A stretch of 62,954 nt of DNA from an uncultured Roseburia sp. (GCA_934292805.1 CAKQXQ010000011.1:1-62954), one strand, 5' to 3'. Shown: positions 7,648-16,840, counted from the first letter of the stretch. Notes: generated by a model not told the origin, from the sequence alone. Translations and numbers: made by a program.

Positions 7648-7887
7648 AAGATTCGGGTGTCAAAAGGTCTGCTTTATAATCTTGATTAGCAAATTGCACA
7701 AAAGAAATATGAAAAGTTTCTTTTTGTGCAATGGAGATAAGACTCATGAAGCATGGAAGCCTCTGCTGAACATGCTTCACGCTTTCAGAGGCTTAGCGGA
7801 ATGTTTTGCACAATGAAACTTGGAATATTTCTTTTGTGCAATCTGCTAGTATGAATTTAAATGCAAACCTTTTGACACCTGAATCTT
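7648..7887. mobile_element. 240-bp palindromic MITE-like element
   Basis: The two ends are inverted repeats: AAGATTCGGGTGTCAAAAGG at the left matches the reverse complement of the right end with one change. Pairing continues inward through AATTGCACAAAAGAAATAT on both arms. A central hairpin pairs AAGCCTCTG (about 7759) with the CAGAGGCTT block near 7785. No ORF of note lies inside. A partial second copy at 44359-44415 marks it as a dispersed repeat. Together with the terminator and leader it fills the stretch between the mini-gene and the GLUG protein. Confidence 0.7.
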
Positions 7888-8020
7888 TTAAGAAAAATTA
7901 TGGTTGTGTAGCAGGGTACTATCTGTAATCCGGAAGCTTTTCTTCGGTTGAACCATCTCACTTTCACCCATCCGTTATTTTAAAAATATGCGGATATAAA
8001 TACACTCAGGAGGAATGCAA

Positions 8021-9856
8021 ATGAGAAAAAAGTTTTTAAATTTTCTTCTTATACTCTGTCTTATTATGACATTCGTGCCAATGACAGCTCTCGCAGAAGA
8101 AAATACTCAAAGTAACAAATTTTCAATTACCAACGTTAATGAACTATTGCAGTTCGCAGCTGCGGTTGATTCCGGTGAATATGATGATAAAACTGACGCT
8201 GTGGTATCCCTGGAATCAGATCTGGACTTAACAGGTGTTGCGTGGAAACCGATTGGCAGCGTATTTGCTGCAGATGGAACTTTGCAGCATTACTTCAGCG
8301 GCAAGTTTTATGGAAATGGTCATACGATCTCCAATTTAGATTTTTCCGAAAACTATGGAAAGACAGAGTATCCGTCTTTCGGATTCTTCAGTGAGATTTA
8401 TGGTGCGGAAGTCTCCGGCTTGACAATTCAGGGTAAACTTGATGTGTCTAATTCTGCCCCTGTCTTTTTTGGAACAGTTGCGGGCGTTGCAGCAGACAGT
8501 AAAATTTCTGATTGCGTTTCAGATGTATCGTTCACGGATACAGACAAATATATTAATGGTACCGTGGCTATGTGCGGATATGCGATAAATAGCACAGTGG
8601 AATACTGCCAAAACAAGGGAAATCTTTCAGTAATGAAGGACACATCCCAATTTTGGATGGGCGGTATTGCGGGTCTTGCTGAAAACAGCACCATACAGTA
8701 TTGTGCCAATACAGGCGATATGACTTCCTGGACACCTTCTTCCGGTGGAATTGTTGGACAGTTGATTCAGAGGTCAAAGGTCATAAATTGTTATTCCACC
8801 GGTAAAATAGTTCCTCTTGGCAATGGAACTACGGATTTCGGCGGCATTGCAGGCATAGTTGGTGCAGGTACAGAAATCAGACATTGTTATTTCGCTGGTG
8901 AAATGGATTTATCTCAATATACTGCCACTACACCTTATAAGCGTTTAGGCGGTATTGCAGGCGGTGTTTCTTCTAATACACCTGTTTTTGAAAACAATTA
9001 TTTCGTTGAAACGGAAAATGTTCTAGCTTGCAGCAAGTATACAGATGCAGGTACCGCAAAAACCCTTGAATCTATGAAAACTGAGGACTTCTACAATGAG
9101 ATAACTGCTGCTGGCGGCAATTACCGGTTTCATTCTGATGGAACACCACTTTTGCCTGCCATTCAATATGCAGTGTCCATTATTGTCACACCGGCAGACC
9201 TGACAAATGTAACCATTAAAATAAATAATCAGGAAGTAACCAGCCCAATTTACCTCGAAGCCGGAACTTACCCTGTTGAAATCAGTGCTGATAACTGTAA
9301 TGTATTGAATACCAATATCACTATTACAGCCGACACTGCAACTCATACCCAGACTATCGCAATGACTTATCTGCCTGCTGACAACAACAACAATAATAAT
9401 AACAACACTAATACTAATGAAACGATCTCAAACTCTCCTGCTCCGGCTCCAAAGCAAAATCCGAAAATCATTTCCGGCGACAACGCAATTGTTACGCAGG
9501 GTGAGCAGAAAGAGTTATCATTTACCTCTGATGCAGACTTTTCCTTCTTTCTCAGAGCAGAACTCGATGGACAGACACTTGATGCAGCAAACTACACCAC
9601 AAAAGCCGGCAGTACAATTGTAACATTGAACGCCAGCTATGTTGCCACTCTTCCTGCCGGTACGCATACTCTTAGTATTGTATCTTTGAATGGTACTGCG
9701 ACAGCAACATTCACAGTCAATCTTGTCTCTGTAGATACTGATATTACAATAAAAAGTCCAAAAACCAGTGATCAGAATTATCTGATTTTATGGATTACAC
9801 TGCTTTGCCTTGGCAGCAGTGCAGGTATTTTGATGCATAACTGTAAGCAGAAGTAA
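8021..9856 (+). CDS. Wall-anchored surface protein with GLUG repeats
   Basis: This 611-residue protein starts with a signal peptide (RKKFLNFLLILCLIMTFVPM, then TALAEE). The body has GLUG-type beta-helix repeats, with recurring motifs such as YCANTGDM, GGIVGQL, CYSTGKI and GGIAGIVGAG (residues about 120-320). A PEGA-like beta domain follows, then an asparagine-rich linker (DNNNNNNNN) and a second beta domain. The C-terminus reads SPKTSD, a hydrophobic helix and a short basic tail, so it resembles the SPKTGD-type sortase signal with Ser for Gly. I chose the second ATG (8021) because AGGAGG is one base from the first and seven from the second. No sortase gene is in the window. It is likely an adhesin or glycan-binding protein. 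Confidence 0.78.
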   Translation: MRKKFLNFLLILCLIMTFVPMTALAEENTQSNKFSITNVNELLQFAAAVDSGEYDDKTDAVVSLESDLDLTGVAWKPIGSVFAADGTLQHYFSGKFYGNGHTISNLDFSENYGKTEYPSFGFFSEIYGAEVSGLTIQGKLDVSNSAPVFFGTVAGVAADSKISDCVSDVSFTDTDKYINGTVAMCGYAINSTVEYCQNKGNLSVMKDTSQFWMGGIAGLAENSTIQYCANTGDMTSWTPSSGGIVGQLIQRSKVINCYSTGKIVPLGNGTTDFGGIAGIVGAGTEIRHCYFAGEMDLSQYTATTPYKRLGGIAGGVSSNTPVFENNYFVETENVLACSKYTDAGTAKTLESMKTEDFYNEITAAGGNYRFHSDGTPLLPAIQYAVSIIVTPADLTNVTIKINNQEVTSPIYLEAGTYPVEISADNCNVLNTNITITADTATHTQTIAMTYLPADNNNNNNNNTNTNETISNSPAPAPKQNPKIISGDNAIVTQGEQKELSFTSDADFSFFLRAELDGQTLDAANYTTKAGSTIVTLNASYVATLPAGTHTLSIVSLNGTATATFTVNLVSVDTDITIKSPKTSDQNYLILWITLLCLGSSAGILMHNCKQK

Positions 9857-9867
9857 TATAAAAAAAC

Positions 9868-9910
9868 AGAGCCGAAACAAAAATCAAATTTTGCTTCGGC
9901 TCTATTTTTT
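9868..9910. terminator. Bidirectional terminator between the GLUG gene and nrdD
   Basis: AGAGCCGAA (9868-9876) pairs with TTCGGCTCT (9895-9903), with T-rich sequence on the plus side and an A-run that reads as U on the minus side. It serves two convergent genes. Confidence 0.85.
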
Positions 9911-9928
9911 ATTTTGACTATTTCATTC

Positions 9929-12088
9929 TTACAGATGAAGTACTCTCTCTTTAATCTCCTGAGTTCTTCCCTGATTCCAGAACTGTGTTCCGATGTAACC
10001 ACAGGTACGTCTTGCGACACTCATCTTATTCTGGTCACGGTTGCCGCAGTTCGGGCATTCCCAGATGAGCTTGCCATCGTCTTCTACAATCTTGATCTCT
10101 CCTGTATATCCGCATTCCTGACAGTAATCACTCTTTGTATTCAGCTCTGCATACATGATATTATCATAAATATACTGCATTACAGAAAGTACTGCATCCA
10201 GATTGTTCTGCATATTCGGAACTTCTACATAGCTGATCGCGCCACCCGGAGAAAGCTCCTGGAACTGTGATTCGAATTTCAGCTTTTCAAATGCACTCAT
10301 TTCTTCTGTAACGTGAACATGATAGCTGTTTGTGATATAGTTCTTATCTGTGACACCAGGAATGATGCCAAAACGTTTCTGTAAGCATTTTGCAAACTTG
10401 TATGTGGTAGACTCCAATGGTGTTCCATATAAGCTGAAATCAATATTGTGCTCTGCTTTCCATTTTGCACAGGCATCATTTAAGTGGCGCATAACTTCCA
10501 GTGCAAATGGTGTTCCATCCGGATCTGTGTGGGAAACACCCTTCATATATCTGGTACATTCACAAAGTCCTGCATAGCCAAGTGAAATGGTTGAATATCC
10601 GCCATATAACAGCTTATCAATTGTTTCACCTTTTTCCAGTCTTGCCAGTGCACCATTCTGCCAGAGGATCGGTGCTACATCTGATGGTGTTCCTTTTAAT
10701 CTGTTATGTCTTGCCATCAGTGCTCTATGACATAATTCCAGTCTTTCGTCCATGATCTCCCAGAATTTGTTTATATCACGTCCGGAAGAGCAGGCTACAT
10801 CTACAAGGTTTAAGGTTACAACACCTTGGTTGAATCTTCCGTAGAATTTGAACTTGTCATTCTCATCCTTGTATACAGTCAGGAAAGAACGACATCCCAT
10901 ACAGGTATAGCAGTTGCCCTGTTTCAGTTTCTTCATGATCTTCTCTGAAATGTAATCCGGAACCATACGCTTTGCAGTACACTCTGCAGCAAGCTTGGTC
11001 AGATACCAGTACTTGCTTCCCTCACGGATATTATCTTCTTCCAGAACATAGATAAGCTTCGGGAAAGCCGGTGTGATGAATACACCTTTTTCGTTCTTAA
11101 CACCCTGGATTCTCTGGTGAAGTACTTCTTCTATAACTGCTGCAAGGTCATCACGGAGCTGTCCTTCCGGCACCTCGTCAAGATACATGAATACGGTAAC
11201 GAACGGAGCCTGACCGTTGGTTGTCATCAGTGTGATCACCTGATACTGGATCATCTGTACACCGCGGTTAATCTCTTCTTTGACACGCATCTCTGCGATC
11301 TTATTCACGATCTCCTCTGTTGGTTCCAGTCCTGTTGCGATCAGTTCTTCTCTTACCACTCTGCGGAACTTCTGACGGCTTACGTCTACAAAAGGTGCAA
11401 GATGGGAAAGAGAGATACTCTGTCCGCCATACTGGGAACTTGCGATCTGTGCGATCGCCTGTGTTGCAATATTACATGCTGTAGAAAAGCTCTTCGGTCT
11501 GTCGATCATCGTTTCGCTGATCACAGTACCGTTCTGGAGCATATCTTCCAGATTTACAAGACAGCAGTTATGCATATGCTGTGCAAAGTAATCTGCATCA
11601 TGGAAATGGATGATTCCTTTCTCATGTGCTTCTACAACATCATCATCCAGTAAAAATCTTCTGGTGATATCTTTACTTACTTCGCCGGCCATATAATCCC
11701 TTTGAACACTGTTGACAGTCGGATTCTTATTGGAATTTTCCTGTTTTACTTCTTCATTGTTGCACTCTAATAAGCTTAAGATCTGCTCATCGGTAGAATT
11801 GGACTTACGCACCAGTGCTCTCTTGTAACGATATGTGATATAGTTACGAGCTACATTAAATGCTCTCTGGTTCATAATCTGGTTCTCTACCATATCCTGG
11901 ATCTCTTCAACACTTGGAGAACGCTTCATGTTCTCACATGCAACCTCGACATTGGCAAGGATCTCCTGGATCTTCTCTTCCGTCAGCTTCTCGTAATCAA
12001 TGACACTGTCATTCGCCTTGCGGATCGCTGCCTCAATCTTCCTCAGATCAAAAGTATCTTCCATTCCACTTCGTTTTATGATTTTCAT
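9929..12088 (-). CDS. nrdD: Anaerobic (class III) ribonucleoside-triphosphate reductase NrdD
   Basis: This 719-residue enzyme reduces NTPs to dNTPs without oxygen. An ATP-cone allosteric domain opens the protein (KRSGMEDTFDLRKIEAAIRK). The catalytic barrel follows, with the finger-loop cysteine region near GNCYTCMGCRSFLTVYKD. A zinc site (CQECGYTGEI and CPNCGNRD) comes next, and the glycyl radical motif RTCGYIG lies near the C-terminus. Start ATG 12088 has GGAGAG just upstream. Candidate NrdR boxes lie at 12166 and 12197. Its activase gene nrdG is 4.5 kb downstream on the same strand, behind an inserted block. Confidence 0.96.
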   Translation of the reverse strand: MKIIKRSGMEDTFDLRKIEAAIRKANDSVIDYEKLTEEKIQEILANVEVACENMKRSPSVEEIQDMVENQIMNQRAFNVARNYITYRYKRALVRKSNSTDEQILSLLECNNEEVKQENSNKNPTVNSVQRDYMAGEVSKDITRRFLLDDDVVEAHEKGIIHFHDADYFAQHMHNCCLVNLEDMLQNGTVISETMIDRPKSFSTACNIATQAIAQIASSQYGGQSISLSHLAPFVDVSRQKFRRVVREELIATGLEPTEEIVNKIAEMRVKEEINRGVQMIQYQVITLMTTNGQAPFVTVFMYLDEVPEGQLRDDLAAVIEEVLHQRIQGVKNEKGVFITPAFPKLIYVLEEDNIREGSKYWYLTKLAAECTAKRMVPDYISEKIMKKLKQGNCYTCMGCRSFLTVYKDENDKFKFYGRFNQGVVTLNLVDVACSSGRDINKFWEIMDERLELCHRALMARHNRLKGTPSDVAPILWQNGALARLEKGETIDKLLYGGYSTISLGYAGLCECTRYMKGVSHTDPDGTPFALEVMRHLNDACAKWKAEHNIDFSLYGTPLESTTYKFAKCLQKRFGIIPGVTDKNYITNSYHVHVTEEMSAFEKLKFESQFQELSPGGAISYVEVPNMQNNLDAVLSVMQYIYDNIMYAELNTKSDYCQECGYTGEIKIVEDDGKLIWECPNCGNRDQNKMSVARRTCGYIGTQFWNQGRTQEIKERVLHL

Positions 12089-12165
12089 TTTCTCTCCTGC
12101 ACTCCATTCATTCCCTGATATATCTCTGTTAATTTACTGTTTCATTCATGACAGCTTTCATTATA

Positions 12166-12206
12166 CAATATCTAGTATTATTGTCAATATAAATTACTAC
12201 ATTATG
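12166..12206 (-). promoter_or_regulatory. Candidate tandem NrdR boxes upstream of nrdD
   Basis: CAATATCTAG (12166-12175) matches the NrdR core CWATATATWG at 9 of 10 positions. CTACATTATG (12197-12206) matches at 7 of 10. Their spacing is 31 bases, about three helical turns, as in known NrdR-controlled promoters. The second box is weak and nrdR itself is not in the window. Confidence 0.45.
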
Positions 12207-12221
12207 TATGTGTTATGTAAA

Positions 12222-12269
12222 CAAAAAGAGTGGCTGACAACTCGCAAACCCAGCAGTTATGCCACTCTT
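12222..12269 (-). terminator. Terminator downstream of marR
   Basis: AAGAGTGGC (12226-12234) pairs with GCCACTCTT (12261-12269). On the minus strand the hairpin is followed by a U-run. It separates marR from nrdD. Confidence 0.8.
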
Positions 12270-12367
12270 AACTATTATATACAAATTTTCACGCAAAAAA
12301 CTGTCAATTTTTTATAGAACACGAAAACTACAAGATATAGTGTGTCTTATTCCACCAGGTACAACTC

Positions 12368-12856
12368 TCATCCGTCTGCATGATCCGCTTTTTCTTTCCT
12401 ATTATCCGTACAGCACTCATCTGCTACCCCAACATTCTCCATAATACGGTCAAGATAGCTCTTTAATAAGAGTATCTCCTCTTCTGAGAATCCGGCCACG
12501 ATCCGGTCTTCCATCTCCTCAACATCCTGCTTTGCCCGCTCTGCCATAGCTCTTGCTTTCTCTGTCAGAACGATCTTTTTTAATCTTGCATCACAGCTTA
12601 CTGCTTCTCTTGTGATAAGTCCATTGCGCTCCATTACCCTTAACATATTGGAAGCAGTTGCACGTGATACTTTAAATTCCTGCTCTATGTCCTTCTGATA
12701 AATATCCGTCCCGTCATGGTCTTTTAAAAACCCGACTGTCCATCGCTGCATGCCGGTAATATCCCCTTCATTTACCTGACGCTTTGCCTCCATCTGCTTG
12801 TGGATTCTATTGTGGATCAGACGCATTTTATACCCAATATTGTCTTCACGTCTCAT
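12368..12856 (-). CDS. MarR-family transcriptional regulator
   Basis: This 162-residue winged-helix regulator has the pattern IYQKDIEQEFKVSRATASNM (recognition helix) followed by LRVMERNGLITREAVSCDAR and LKKIVLTEKA (wing). The start at 12856 has AGGAGAGA upstream. A 20-residue longer frame starting at 12916 lacks a better ribosome site. It is divergent from the two ABC exporter genes, and a perfect palindrome lies over their promoter. This suggests it represses the exporter and is released by a toxic ligand. Confidence 0.85.
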   Translation of the reverse strand: MRREDNIGYKMRLIHNRIHKQMEAKRQVNEGDITGMQRWTVGFLKDHDGTDIYQKDIEQEFKVSRATASNMLRVMERNGLITREAVSCDARLKKIVLTEKARAMAERAKQDVEEMEDRIVAGFSEEEILLLKSYLDRIMENVGVADECCTDNRKEKADHADG

Positions 12857-12968
12857 ATAATCTCTCCTGACTCTCCTTCTTACCAGAGCTGTAACCGCTG
12901 TATCTGATGATATCAAATATTCCTATACAAATATAGAACATTCCCGGTATAAATATATAAAAATATGG

Positions 12969-12997
12969 TTGACATTTATTTTTTGTTGCTTTATAAA
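12969..12997 (+). promoter_or_regulatory. Sigma-A promoter of the ABC exporter operon
   Basis: TTGACA (12969-12974) and TATAAA (12992-12997) are 17 bases apart. The MarR palindrome lies directly downstream, over the expected start point. Confidence 0.8.
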
Positions 12998-13000
12998 TAT

Positions 13001-13020
13001 ATTGTTAGCACACTAACAAT
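13001..13020. promoter_or_regulatory. MarR operator candidate
   Basis: ATTGTTAG-CACA-CTAACAAT is a perfect 20-bp palindrome placed just after the -10 element and before the exporter genes. A protein bound there would block initiation. A second inverted repeat (CTATA-CAAA-TATAG, near 12921) lies closer to marR and may serve autoregulation. Confidence 0.7.
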
Positions 13021-13056
13021 TAAAATGCAACAAAAAAATGAAAAGGATGTGAAAAT

Positions 13057-14805
13057 ATGTTAAAAACTCTTGGAGCCCAGGTCAAAGAGTTCAAAAAGGA
13101 CTCTTTCTTAACTCCGGTCTTTATGATCTTAGAGGTTCTCATGGAGACGATCATTCCTCTCATGATGGCTTCGATCATCGATGAAGGAGTCGAAAAAAGT
13201 GATATCCATCATATTTTTCTGATGGGTGGTCTTATGATCGTAGCTGCCGGCATCTCACTTTTTGCCGGTTTTATGGGTGGAAAATATGGTGCAAGAGCCT
13301 CAACCGGCTTTGCCCGCAACTTAAGAAAAGCGATGTATGAAAATATTCAGACATTCTCTTTTTCCAACATTGACAAATTCAGTACAGCCGGTCTTGTCAC
13401 AAGGCTTACAACGGATGTGACCAATATCCAGATGGCATACCAGATGATCCTCCGGATGTGTGTACGTGCACCGATCTCACTGATCTGTGCCATGATCATG
13501 GCATTTTTTATCAGTCCGCGTCTTGCCAGCATCTATCTGATCGCTGTCATACTTCTCGGTGTTATCCTTGCTTTTATCACAGTAAAAGCCCACAAATACT
13601 TCACACAGGTATTTCCAAAATATGATGACTTAAATGCATCTGTGCAGGAAAATGTTTCTGCGATCCGCGTTGTCAAGGCATATGTACGTGAAGATTATGA
13701 AAAGAACCGTTTCAAAAAAGCAAGTGAAAATATTTACAGGATGTTCATTAAAGCAGAAGGCATTATTGTATTTAACAGTCCTGTCATGATGGCTGCTGTC
13801 TACAGCTGCATTATCCTGATCAGCTGGATCGGTGCAAAAATGATCGTGGCAGGAAGTCTGACAACCGGTGAACTGATGAGCCTTCTTACCTATTGTATGA
13901 ACATTATGATGAGCCTTATGATGCTCTCCATGGTATTTGTAATGATCACAATGAGTGTTGCAAGTGCCGAGCGTATCTGTGAGGTTTTAAATGAAAAAAG
14001 TGATATCACAAACCCGGAAAATCCGGACTATAACGTAACAGACGGAAGCATCCGTTTTGATCACGTGACATTCCGTTATAACAAAACTTCCGACAAACCT
14101 GTGTTAGATGACATCAATCTTTCCATAAATTCTGGAGAGACGGTTGGTATCATCGGTGGTACCGGAAGTTCCAAGTCTTCATTTGTCAACCTGATCAGTC
14201 GTCTTTACGATGTGTCCGAAGGAGCCGTCTATGTTGGCGGAAAAGATGTCCGTTCTTATGACCTTGATACTCTCCGTAATGAGGTATCCGTCGTATTACA
14301 GAACAATGTCCTCTTCTCCGGCACGATTTATGATAACCTCCGCTGGGGTAATCCGGATGCCACGAATGAACAGTGTGAACATGCCTGTGACCTTGCCTGT
14401 GCATCCGAATTTATCAACCGTTTTCCGGATGGCTACAACACTTATATTGAGCAGGGCGGTTCCAATGTTTCCGGTGGTCAGAAACAGCGTCTTTGTATCG
14501 CAAGGGCACTTCTTAAGAATCCTAAGATCCTGATCTTAGATGACAGCACCAGTGCAGTTGACACCGCAACAGATGCAAAGATCCGCAAGGCTTTTGCCGA
14601 AGAGATCCCGAATACGACCAAGCTTATCATTGCACAGCGTATCTCTTCCGTAATGAACGCTGACCGTATTATCGTCTTAAATAATGGTGTTGTTGACGGA
14701 TTTGGCACTCATGAACAGTTGATGGAATCTAATGAGATATACCGCGATGTCTATGAATCCCAGACAAAGGGAAGCGGTGATTTTGATGAAGGAGGTGCAA
14801 AATAA
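13057..14805 (+). CDS. Heterodimeric ABC exporter, subunit with degenerate ATP site
   Basis: This 582-residue half-transporter has six N-terminal membrane helices (residues 1-310) and a C-terminal nucleotide-binding domain. The Walker A motif reads GGTGSSKSS, with Ser in place of the usual Gly before Lys. The signature is NVSGGQKQR. Walker B ends LILDDSTSAVD, with Asp replacing the catalytic Glu. These changes fit the non-catalytic site of heterodimeric exporters of the BmrC/BmrD kind. Its stop codon overlaps the start of the next gene by one base (TAATG), so the subunits are made together. The MarR gene beside it suggests drug or toxin efflux. The substrate is unknown. Confidence 0.88.
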   Translation: MLKTLGAQVKEFKKDSFLTPVFMILEVLMETIIPLMMASIIDEGVEKSDIHHIFLMGGLMIVAAGISLFAGFMGGKYGARASTGFARNLRKAMYENIQTFSFSNIDKFSTAGLVTRLTTDVTNIQMAYQMILRMCVRAPISLICAMIMAFFISPRLASIYLIAVILLGVILAFITVKAHKYFTQVFPKYDDLNASVQENVSAIRVVKAYVREDYEKNRFKKASENIYRMFIKAEGIIVFNSPVMMAAVYSCIILISWIGAKMIVAGSLTTGELMSLLTYCMNIMMSLMMLSMVFVMITMSVASAERICEVLNEKSDITNPENPDYNVTDGSIRFDHVTFRYNKTSDKPVLDDINLSINSGETVGIIGGTGSSKSSFVNLISRLYDVSEGAVYVGGKDVRSYDLDTLRNEVSVVLQNNVLFSGTIYDNLRWGNPDATNEQCEHACDLACASEFINRFPDGYNTYIEQGGSNVSGGQKQRLCIARALLKNPKILILDDSTSAVDTATDAKIRKAFAEEIPNTTKLIIAQRISSVMNADRIIVLNNGVVDGFGTHEQLMESNEIYRDVYESQTKGSGDFDEGGAK

Positions 14806-16694
14806 TGCCAAGAAGAATACAGGGTCCAAAACCAAAAGTAAAAAATCCCGGCAAATTATTGATGCGTCTGCTTTCCTATATTTTTAAAAATTATGGTTTT
14901 GCGTGCTTTATCGTTCTGATCTGTATGTTCGTGAATGTATTTTCCAGCGTTCAGGGAACCTTATTCATGCAGACACTGATCGATGACTATATCATTCCTC
15001 TTACCAGACAGGCATCCCCGGATTTTACAAATCTCGCACATGCGATCGGACGGGTTGCGATTTTCTATGCCTGCGGTGTTGCTGCTTCTTTTACACAGGC
15101 AAAGATTATGGTTTATGTCACACAGGGAACTTTACGCAATCTGCGTAACGATATGTTCACACATATGGAAAGCCTTCCGATCCGTTACTTTGACAGCCAT
15201 CCGCATGGTGATATTATGTCAACCTACACGAATGATATCGATACTCTCCGCCAGATGATCAGCCAGAGTATCCCACAGGTCATCAACAGTGCAGTAACCA
15301 TTATCAGTGTCCTTGGTGCCATGATCGTACTCAATATTCCTCTGACACTTATCACACTTCTGATGGTCGGTGTTATGCTTTATGCCACTAAGGTTGTCGG
15401 CGGTGCCAGTGCCAAGTACTTTATCGCCCAGCAGCGTGACCTTGCCACCGTCAATGGTTATATTGAAGAAATGATGAATGGCCAGAAGGTTGTTAAAGTT
15501 TTCACCCACGAAAAAGAAAGTATCGAAAGCTTCAACAAATTAAATGACAAGTTATTCGAAAGTGCAGACAATGCCAATAAATTTGGTAATGTTTTAATGC
15601 CGATCAATGCACAGCTCGGAAACATCAGCTATGTGCTTGTTGCTTTAGTCGGTGGTGTCCTTGCCCTGGAAGGCTTCGGTGGCTTTACGCTTGGTAAACT
15701 CGCAAGCTTCTTATCTTTTAACAAAAGCTTCAGTCAGCCGATCAACCAGTTAAGCATGCAGATCAACAACATCGTCATGGCACTCGCCGGTTCTGAACGT
15801 ATTTTTAATTTACTGGATGAAAAACCGGAAACAGATGAGGGATACGTTACCCTGGTCCGTGCAAGAAAAGAAAACGGACAGATCGTAGAATGTGAAGAAC
15901 GTACCGGTATGTGGGCATGGAAGCATGTACATCAGGCAGACGGATCTGTCGATTATATTGAATTAAAAGGTGATGTCGTATTCGACAATGTCAACTTTGG
16001 CTATAATCCGGACAAAATCGTTCTCCACAATGTAGATCTTTTTGCTACTCCGGGTCAGAAGATCGCCTTTGTCGGAAGTACCGGAGCCGGAAAGACAACG
16101 ATCACCAACCTGATCAACCGTTTTTATGACATTCAGGATGGAAAAATCCGATACGATGGCATCAATATCAGCAAAATCAAAAAAGATGACCTGCGTCACT
16201 CTCTTGGGATCGTATTGCAGGATACACATCTTTTCACTGCGACGGTCATGGAAAATATCCGCTACGGTAAATTAGATGCAACGGATGAAGAAGTTATTGC
16301 CGCTGCAAAGCTTGCGAATGCAGACACCTTCATCCATCAGCTTCCTGACGGATACAACACAATGCTGACCGGCGACGGTGCAAACTTAAGCCAGGGACAG
16401 CGTCAGTTACTTGCGATCGCACGTGCTGCTATCGCAGACCCACCTGTTCTTATCCTGGATGAAGCGACATCTTCTATTGACACACGAACAGAAAAAATCG
16501 TTCAGGATGGTATGGATAAGCTCATGCATGGACGGACCACTTTTGTGATCGCACACCGTCTCTCCACTGTCCGTAACAGTGACTGCATCATGGTCTTAGA
16601 ACAGGGACGCATCATTGAGCGTGGTAATCATGACCAGCTTATGGAAGAACACGGAAAATACTATCAGCTTTATACCGGAAATCTGGCTGAATAA
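14805..16694 (+). CDS. Heterodimeric ABC exporter, catalytic subunit
   Basis: This 629-residue half-transporter has six membrane helices (about residues 30-330). A stretch of about 45 residues between membrane and ATPase parts is unusually long (YVTLVRARKENGQIVECEER and on), as in several Lachnospiraceae exporters. The nucleotide domain is canonical: Walker A GSTGAGKTT, signature NLSQGQRQ, Walker B LILDEATSSID with the catalytic Glu, and the H-loop IAHRLS. It pairs with the preceding gene, whose stop overlaps this ATG. GGAGG lies within the end of that gene, placed correctly for this start. Confidence 0.9.
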   Translation: MPRRIQGPKPKVKNPGKLLMRLLSYIFKNYGFACFIVLICMFVNVFSSVQGTLFMQTLIDDYIIPLTRQASPDFTNLAHAIGRVAIFYACGVAASFTQAKIMVYVTQGTLRNLRNDMFTHMESLPIRYFDSHPHGDIMSTYTNDIDTLRQMISQSIPQVINSAVTIISVLGAMIVLNIPLTLITLLMVGVMLYATKVVGGASAKYFIAQQRDLATVNGYIEEMMNGQKVVKVFTHEKESIESFNKLNDKLFESADNANKFGNVLMPINAQLGNISYVLVALVGGVLALEGFGGFTLGKLASFLSFNKSFSQPINQLSMQINNIVMALAGSERIFNLLDEKPETDEGYVTLVRARKENGQIVECEERTGMWAWKHVHQADGSVDYIELKGDVVFDNVNFGYNPDKIVLHNVDLFATPGQKIAFVGSTGAGKTTITNLINRFYDIQDGKIRYDGINISKIKKDDLRHSLGIVLQDTHLFTATVMENIRYGKLDATDEEVIAAAKLANADTFIHQLPDGYNTMLTGDGANLSQGQRQLLAIARAAIADPPVLILDEATSSIDTRTEKIVQDGMDKLMHGRTTFVIAHRLSTVRNSDCIMVLEQGRIIERGNHDQLMEEHGKYYQLYTGNLAE

Positions 16695-16721
16695 ATTTCA
16701 TCAGGGAAAAATAGTATTATC

Positions 16722-16775
16722 TCAGCTTCGCTGACCAGAATCATACACCAAGTCTCACGGACGTTCGACTTGAAT
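16722..16775 (-). repeat. Structured repeat family, truncated inverted copy C
   Basis: These 54 bases are the reverse complement of 17982-18038 with few changes: 28 identical bases at the outer part, a 3-base length difference, and an identical GGTCAGCGAAGCTGA. The copy holds only the 5' half of the element. With copy B it forms inverted ends around the Rpn-like ORF. Confidence 0.85.
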
Positions 16776-16778
16776 CCT

Positions 16779-16819
16779 CATAAAAACAAAGAGTTAGAAA
16801 ACAACTCTTTGTTTTTATG
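16779..16819. terminator. Terminator after the ABC exporter operon
   Basis: CATAAAAACAAAGAGTT pairs with AACTCTTTGTTTTTATG (17 bp). The arm is A/T-rich so it can work in both directions. It lies just inside the left inverted repeat. Confidence 0.75.
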
Positions 16820-16840
16820 ATTTTTGTACTACATTTATAA

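Noticed and set aside
7460..7780. Minus-strand frame with AKPSQ repeats
   Set aside because: It is the complement of the TTGGC array and of the palindromic element; it has no suitable ribosome site and spans a terminator.
11117..11653. 178-residue frame antisense to nrdD
   Set aside because: It lies wholly inside nrdD on the other strand, is rich in Cys and His as expected for a shadow frame, and has no promoter or ribosome site.
12331..12340. Third NrdR-like core
   Set aside because: It lies over 130 bases from the other boxes, before the marR terminator, and has no partner at the right spacing; likely chance.
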